Shown here: in pieces, positions 6,946 to 9,730 of the stretch
Numbering within the stretch: position 1 is the first letter of the stretch
Layout of the letters: every line of letters starts with the position of its first letter
Translations under genes and position numbers: made by a program
Assembly (NCBI GenBank): GCA_023393375.1
Contig: JAEWLI010000154.1
Coordinates: 1-9,730, forward strand
Source: Bacteroidota bacterium
Lineage (GTDB): Bacteria; Bacteroidota; Bacteroidia; Cytophagales; Cyclobacteriaceae
Length of the DNA: 9,730 nucleotides
Direction of reading: 5' to 3'
The notes under the pieces: model-generated
The model's input: the letters and a program-made list of their open reading frames with translations, nothing else
Database searches by the model: none
Told to the model about the DNA's origin: nothing

Positions 6946-8010
6946 TTATTCTGGCGTTATAAAAGAATATTTTTTTCTGATAGGCCTGGTCATGGTCATT
7001 TCCAGACTTGTTTTTACTATCTCACCCATACTGTTGCACTTAAGGTAATCATCATCTTTATATAACTGTGCCAGTTCATGCTTCAGGTTAAAAACATTGT
7101 CGGGAGGTGCAATGCTATCGCTCATCATTGCCTCCAGTAATTCTTCGATTGCTTGATGTGAAAATTTCGCTTTTAACCTTGTGGCTATTAATGACCGTTC
7201 TTCTTTCTGATACTGCAACTCCAACTCAGGGGCCATATGCTTTACACCCAGTTGAATTATAGGGTTGTTTTGTTTGAAATATTGAGGCATATAAATGGCC
7301 CTTCTGCCCTCAAAAGATTGCTGGTCGAAGTCAATGGCCCTGATACGATAATGAATTTCGTCAAAATCAGGGATCACTTCGACTACAAAATTACTTGAAT
7401 GCATATCGCCCAATAAACGGACCAGGCACCTTTCGTTGAATTTTACGAATTCTTTGGCCAAACGCATCTCATTTAATCGTTCTTCTTTGAGATTATACTT
7501 TATAAACTCATCACCAGGGATGCCTTGGATATGTTCTTCTATAATGGTATTTTCACAAACCAGGTAGTTGATTTTATTTGGAGAAAGCAGGTGTTCCAGC
7601 TCCAGCCCGTAAATTCGGGAAGCATCAGCCACTTTTACATAGAAATAATCAAACAAATCATTGATTTTATTAACGATACGTATTCTGAAAGGCTTTGTAT
7701 TGCCATAAATACATATATCCACGCGGTCTATGAATAAGTGCTCGATTACAGAGACATCGCCATCGGCTTTTAATAGCGAATAGATATATTTTAAGCTTTC
7801 GTGGATATGTTTCATCTCGCTTTGGGGATAAAATACAGTTTCCCAAAGTGTGTCTGTCCCTTTGCTGTCGTATAATGGGATGGAACTGTCGAAACGTAAG
7901 AGGTCACTATAAGAAATGGTAAGCTGATATTCCCGGTTATGGTTGATCAGATAGTTTCTTAGTTGTGGGCTGATTTTATAGATAATTTTTTTCCTTCGTA
8001 TCCCGGCCAT
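6946..8010 (-). CDS. Kinase-like protein (protein-kinase/APH-like fold), family not recognised
   Basis: A 354-residue soluble protein that I do not recognise by name, but with the ordered hallmarks of the protein-kinase-like/aminoglycoside-phosphotransferase superfamily. YFYVKVA (122-128) gives a candidate ATP-binding Lys K126. E137 or E139 in YGLELEHLL could be the alpha-C Glu. TIIEEHIQGIPGDEF (155-169) looks like the hinge and following linker. LLGDMHSSN (199-207) matches the catalytic loop, with D202 as base and N207 for Mg2+. AIDFD (225-229) is the second metal-binding Asp, D227. The N-terminal about 115 residues and the helical C-terminus (about 255-354) are distinctive. It may phosphorylate a small molecule, protein or lipid; no substrate can be inferred. 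It lies 44 bp upstream of the FabG-like SDR. ATG at 8008-8010; a near-match to the -7 element (TATATTTA, 8029-8036 on the minus strand) lies just upstream. Confidence 0.7.
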   Translation of the reverse strand: MAGIRRKKIIYKISPQLRNYLINHNREYQLTISYSDLLRFDSSIPLYDSKGTDTLWETVFYPQSEMKHIHESLKYIYSLLKADGDVSVIEHLFIDRVDICIYGNTKPFRIRIVNKINDLFDYFYVKVADASRIYGLELEHLLSPNKINYLVCENTIIEEHIQGIPGDEFIKYNLKEERLNEMRLAKEFVKFNERCLVRLLGDMHSSNFVVEVIPDFDEIHYRIRAIDFDQQSFEGRRAIYMPQYFKQNNPIIQLGVKHMAPELELQYQKEERSLIATRLKAKFSHQAIEELLEAMMSDSIAPPDNVFNLKHELAQLYKDDDYLKCNSMGEIVKTSLEMTMTRPIRKKYSFITPE

Positions 8011-8114
8011 AGATATTCATTTTCGCTATAAATATAACATTTTTGATCTATACTAACGAAAATGCCGGGCAAGAGAATTTCAACAACAGTAGTATTTTGG
8101 CAATAAAGAGAGAT

Positions 8115-8369
8115 TTAATGGATTTCCTGCTGAATTTCAGGCAGACGAACTTTTAACAGGTTTTCAAATTCATAGCAACAGGCATTCACATGTTTTTCCA
8201 ATTCATTAGTTTCTTTGATGTACCTCAAATGGATCACACTTTCTCTGTCCCTATGGTGGGATGAACATTTCAAACCTTTGATATCTTTTCGTAACGAATT
8301 CACTACTTCTTTTACATCAAGCATTTCCGGTTCAAATAACTTGGGTCCTCTGTACTTTATCTTTACCAT
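8115..8369 (-). CDS. Small Cys/His-containing hypothetical protein
   Basis: An 84-residue protein of unknown function, predicted soluble and without signal peptide or membrane helix. It has C35-x-x-H38-H39 in LKCSSHHRD and H60-x-x-x-C64-C65 in HVNACCYEF, an arrangement that could bind metal or undergo redox chemistry, though this is inference. The predicted layout is a beta-strand with a positively charged start (VKIKYRG), a helix (19-30), a strand around SVIHLRY (44-50) and a C-terminal helix. An SD-like AGGA lies about 2 nt before the ATG on the minus strand, and an exact -7 element (TATATTTG) sits at 8412-8419. It is 104 bp upstream of the kinase-like gene in the same orientation and may lie in the same transcription unit. 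Confidence 0.7.
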   Translation of the reverse strand: MVKIKYRGPKLFEPEMLDVKEVVNSLRKDIKGLKCSSHHRDRESVIHLRYIKETNELEKHVNACCYEFENLLKVRLPEIQQEIH

Positions 8370-8411
8370 ATCCTGACTTATTAAATTATCAAGTGTTTAA
8401 TTTATTAATTG

Positions 8412-8419
8412 CAAATATA
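8412..8419 (-). promoter_or_regulatory. -7 element of a Bacteroidota-type promoter for the 84-residue gene
   Basis: On the minus strand the sequence reads TATATTTG, an exact TAnnTTTG match. A start near 8405 gives a 5' leader of about 36 nt to the ATG at 8369. No clear TTG -33 element lies at the usual distance; the adjacent DNA is almost pure A/T. Confidence 0.45.
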
Positions 8420-8494
8420 ATTAATACTATTATATTTTTTAATAATTATTGTAAATAAATATTGTTTATATTATTAATATAAAAATACATATGT

Positions 8495-8502
8495 TATATT
8501 TG
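8495..8502 (+). promoter_or_regulatory. -7 element of a plus-strand promoter, 220 bp before the 86-residue gene
   Basis: TATATTTG is an exact TAnnTTTG match, mirroring the minus-strand element at 8412-8419; both continue as TTTGCA. A start near 8509 would give either a leader of about 214 nt for the downstream gene or a short independent RNA ending at the hairpin and T-rich tract at 8533-8572. No good -33 TTG at the standard distance is visible. Confidence 0.4.
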
Positions 8503-8532
8503 CAGCTAAATGTCAATCAATAATATTTTTTT

Positions 8533-8572
8533 AGGGTAACAAAATATATACCCTTTTGTATAAAATTTTTTC
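8533..8572 (+). terminator. Possible weak terminator or attenuator hairpin in the leader
   Basis: AGGGTA (8533-8538) pairs with TACCCT (8549-8554), a 6-bp stem with a 10-nt loop, followed by TTTTGTATAAAATTTTTT. An alternative stem, ACAAAA (8539-8544) with TTTTGT (8554-8559), would compete with it. The stem is short, so termination would be weak; it could also be chance. Confidence 0.28.
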
Positions 8573-8665
8573 TGTTTCAAACAATTATGGTTGATGGAGG
8601 TTGAGGTAAGTTGGAATCTTTTTAAATATTTAAGATCAGGGTAAGTCAACTCTATTGTTTTTTGT

Positions 8666-8673
8666 TAATTTTG
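8666..8673 (+). promoter_or_regulatory. -7 element of a promoter close to the 86-residue gene
   Basis: TAATTTTG matches TAnnTTTG exactly and lies 49 bp before the ATG at 8723, a good distance for a promoter with a leader of about 40 nt. No TTG at the usual -33 spacing is seen. Confidence 0.4.
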
Positions 8674-8722
8674 ACCCATAATTCTAATCATTTTTTTTGT
8701 GACCTTATAAATGTAACCTTTT

Positions 8723-8983
8723 ATGAATTTGAAGAGTAAGTTACCTGAAGACAAAGCTTTTTATGTACAAAATGGCCCTGTTATAAAATCATTGCAGGAA
8801 TTGGCAGAAGCATTGGAAAACGATTCAATTTCTGATGACGCTTTCCGGTTTCATCTTGGAAATAACAACAATGACTTTATCAATTGGATCAATGGCGTAT
8901 ATGGCGATCAGGATCTGGTAAAAGCATTAAAAAGGGTAAAGACCAAAAAAGGCTTTGCCAAAAAATTAAATGAAGTAGTTTAA
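8723..8983 (+). CDS. Small DUF5752-like protein of unknown function
   Basis: An 86-residue soluble protein. From memory its layout resembles DUF5752-type proteins: an opening LPEDKAFYVQNGPVIKSLQE (7-26), where a short beta-hairpin presents an NG turn before a helix with the pattern sLqELaeaLe; then DDAFRFHLGNNNNDF (38-52), matching the family's F-x-x-H...NDF signature; then W55, the helix INWINGVYGDQDLVKAL (53-69) and a basic C-terminal helix rich in Lys. The function of the family is unknown to me. The ATG has no SD-like sequence; an ATG-TAA start-stop occurs 12 bases upstream (8711-8716). It is preceded by a promoter-like element at 8666 and followed 7 bases after its stop by a strong hairpin. 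It is a stand-alone gene between divergent and convergent neighbours. Confidence 0.72.
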   Translation: MNLKSKLPEDKAFYVQNGPVIKSLQELAEALENDSISDDAFRFHLGNNNNDFINWINGVYGDQDLVKALKRVKTKKGFAKKLNEVV

Positions 8984-8990
8984 CCATCTT

Positions 8991-9027
8991 TTTCAGACGA
9001 TGAAATAAATTGTTTTATCGTCTGAAA
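8991..9027 (+). terminator. Long hairpin just after the 86-residue gene
   Basis: TTTCAGACGAT (8991-9001) and ATCGTCTGAAA (9017-9027) are a perfect 11-bp inverted repeat. The pairing continues inward to about 17 bp with two G-U wobbles in plus-strand RNA (G9002-U9016, U9006-G9012), leaving a loop of about 3 nt. Only a short T-run (GTTTT, 9029-9033) follows, so it is not a textbook intrinsic terminator; it could terminate the upstream gene, stabilise its 3' end, or be part of a structured RNA. Confidence 0.55.
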
Positions 9028-9033
9028 TGTTTT

Positions 9034-9098
9034 ACAACCAGAATGTTTATTCCTACAAACATTCCTGACATAATATTCCCTAAATTTCAATTGGTTGT
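9034..9098. repeat. Nested inverted repeats (two-stem structure) in the convergent spacer
   Basis: GAATGTTT (9041-9048) and AAACATTC (9057-9064) form a perfect 8-bp stem with an 8-nt loop. Immediately outside, ACAACCA (9034-9040) is complementary to TGGTTGT (9092-9098), so the left arms are contiguous and the outer stem encloses the inner hairpin plus 27 unpaired bases. Function is unknown. Confidence 0.4.
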
Positions 9099-9158
9099 GA
9101 GTTTTTTTAGTACCCTCACTCCGGATAGAGAGATCTTTACAATATATAGAATATAGAG

Positions 9159-9183
9159 AAAAAAAAAGCCGGACGAACCGGCT
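9159..9183 (-). terminator. Intrinsic terminator of the outer-membrane protein gene
   Basis: On the minus strand AGCCGG (9183-9178) pairs with CCGGCT (9172-9167) around a 5-nt loop, followed by a T-tract: nine consecutive T, counting the T that ends the stem. It lies about 32 bp after the stop codon of the convergent outer-membrane protein gene. GC-rich stem plus T-run makes this a clear rho-independent terminator. Confidence 0.85.
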
Positions 9184-9215
9184 CATTTTTATATCTTATT
9201 GAATAGAAGTTATAA

Positions 9216-9730
9216 TTATTTTCTTCCACCACCAATTTCTGCACCTATTTTTAATGCAAGGTAATTGGCTTGACCTTCAGTTCCTGTTACTAAGTTATAT
9301 TCAAGACCAGTACGGAAATGACCTAACAATAAACCTACTCTTGGAGCAAAACCAAATTTATTAGCTTTTTCTGCTCTAAATTCTGAATTAACAACTTCAT
9401 AAACCTCAGTTCCATACAGACCAATACCTGCACCAACATAAGGTCTTACTGAGCTAGAACCAAGATAGTAATCACCGGTCAATAAATAAGAACTTAGTGC
9501 GGAAATGCTAGCATTTTCACCTAATGCATCAGCAGCAGCTAAAATTGCCCATTCCAAACGAAGACCTAAAGCTATATTATCGGAGATATTATACTTCGGT
9601 TCCAAATAGAAACCCACACCACCTGAGTAGTAATCACTACCAACAGGTAATCCGTATAAAAACCCTAAATCTACCTTAAAGGCTTTGTAAGAAGAGCTTT
9701 GAGCAAAAGCACCTGTACCAATAGCTAAAA
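9216..9730 (-). CDS. Small outer-membrane beta-barrel protein (start just outside window)
   Basis: The reading frame runs from the stop at 9216-9218 to the right edge, giving 170 visible residues; an internal GTG at 9615-9617 is not the start. The first visible residues, LAIGTGAFAQ then SSSYKAFK, are the end of a Sec signal peptide with likely cleavage before or after Gln (AFA-Q), so only about ten residues are missing. The mature part shows alternating amphipathic strands rich in Gly, Tyr and Phe: VDLGFLYGLPVG, GGVGFYLEPKYNI, IALGLRLEWAI, YLLTGDYYLG, RPYVGAGIGLYG, FGFAPRVGLLLGHFRTGLEYNL and a terminal LALKIGAEIGG, consistent with an eight-stranded barrel of the OmpX/outer-membrane beta-barrel domain type common in Bacteroidota. 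Its role is unknown. A strong terminator follows. The annotation is firm at fold level only. Confidence 0.85.
   Translation of the reverse strand, partial: LAIGTGAFAQSSSYKAFKVDLGFLYGLPVGSDYYSGGVGFYLEPKYNISDNIALGLRLEWAILAAADALGENASISALSSYLLTGDYYLGSSSVRPYVGAGIGLYGTEVYEVVNSEFRAEKANKFGFAPRVGLLLGHFRTGLEYNLVTGTEGQANYLALKIGAEIGGGRK

Larger units (their letters stand above)
8370..8722. other. Very AT-rich divergent intergenic regulatory region
   Basis: No convincing gene lies in these 353 bases. Positions 8420-8494 contain only about five G/C bases out of 75. The region holds divergent -7 elements at 8412-8419 (minus) and 8495-8502 (plus), a further plus-strand -7 match at 8666-8673, a nine-codon frame at 8510-8539 and hairpin-forming sequence at 8533-8559. 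Two GGTAAG copies (8605-8610 and 8640-8645) are also present. Intrinsic curvature or easy melting is likely from composition alone. Confidence 0.6.

Noticed and set aside
6689..7048. 119-codon plus-strand frame spanning the SDR/kinase-like junction
   Set aside because: It is antisense to two well-supported genes and carries no domain signature.
6946..8010. HipA toxin or toxin-antitoxin pair with the 84-residue gene
   Set aside because: The HipA-specific N-terminal region and HipB-like helix-turn-helix partner are not visible; the genes are 104 bp apart and the small protein has no antitoxin features.
8980..9186. 68-codon minus-strand frame in the convergent spacer
   Set aside because: It runs through the long hairpin, the nested stems and the T-tract of the terminator, and its composition is not protein-like.
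8370..9215. CRISPR array or insertion-sequence ends
   Set aside because: The repeats here are single inverted repeats, not regularly spaced direct repeats, and no transposase or target-site duplication is present.
9216..9617. GTG at 9615-9617 as start of the outer-membrane protein
   Set aside because: The frame continues to the window edge and encodes the end of a signal peptide (AFAQ) and a further beta-strand, so the true start is upstream.

Overview
The window looks like chromosomal DNA from a member of the Bacteroidota, probably Cytophagales-like. The evidence is an AT-rich composition, weak or absent Shine-Dalgarno sequences, several exact matches to the TAnnTTTG -7 promoter element of that phylum, a small outer-membrane beta-barrel protein with an AFAQ-type signal peptide end, and protein sequences of Bacteroidota flavour. 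I see no insertion sequence, phage gene, CRISPR array, rRNA or tRNA. The assignment is inference from style, not from a database match.

Left part (1-4150, plus strand). The window opens inside a CLC-type chloride channel/transporter with two C-terminal CBS domains; its start lies upstream of base 1. After a 163-bp spacer with nested inverted repeats and a possible operator/promoter comes a translationally coupled ferrous iron uptake pair, feoA-feoB, overlapping by 29 bp. All FeoB GTPase motifs and the conserved membrane motifs are present.

Middle part (4191-6901). Two minus-strand genes follow: a small four-helix membrane protein of unknown role and a short-chain dehydrogenase/reductase (SDR). 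Divergent from the SDR is a plus-strand stand-alone response-regulator receiver protein whose acidic Mg-binding pair is replaced by Asn-Asn. It collides tail to tail, with a 7-bp overlap, with a second FabG-like SDR on the minus strand.

Right part (6946-9730). The second SDR sits 44 bp downstream of a 354-residue protein that I read as an unrecognised member of the protein-kinase/aminoglycoside-phosphotransferase-like fold with an apparently complete catalytic core. Upstream of it, on the same strand, is an 84-residue Cys/His-containing hypothetical protein. An extremely AT-rich divergent promoter region (about 8370-8722) separates this cluster from a plus-strand 86-residue small protein that resembles DUF5752-type proteins. 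Between that gene and the convergent outer-membrane protein gene at the right edge lies a 232-bp stretch rich in potential RNA structure: a 17-bp hairpin, a two-stem nested structure, and a clear intrinsic terminator for the outer-membrane protein gene.

The clearest functional unit is feoAB. The less ordinary parts are the kinase-like/SDR pair, the degenerate receiver, and the structured non-coding DNA around the 86-residue gene. No complete novel defence or mobile system is visible.
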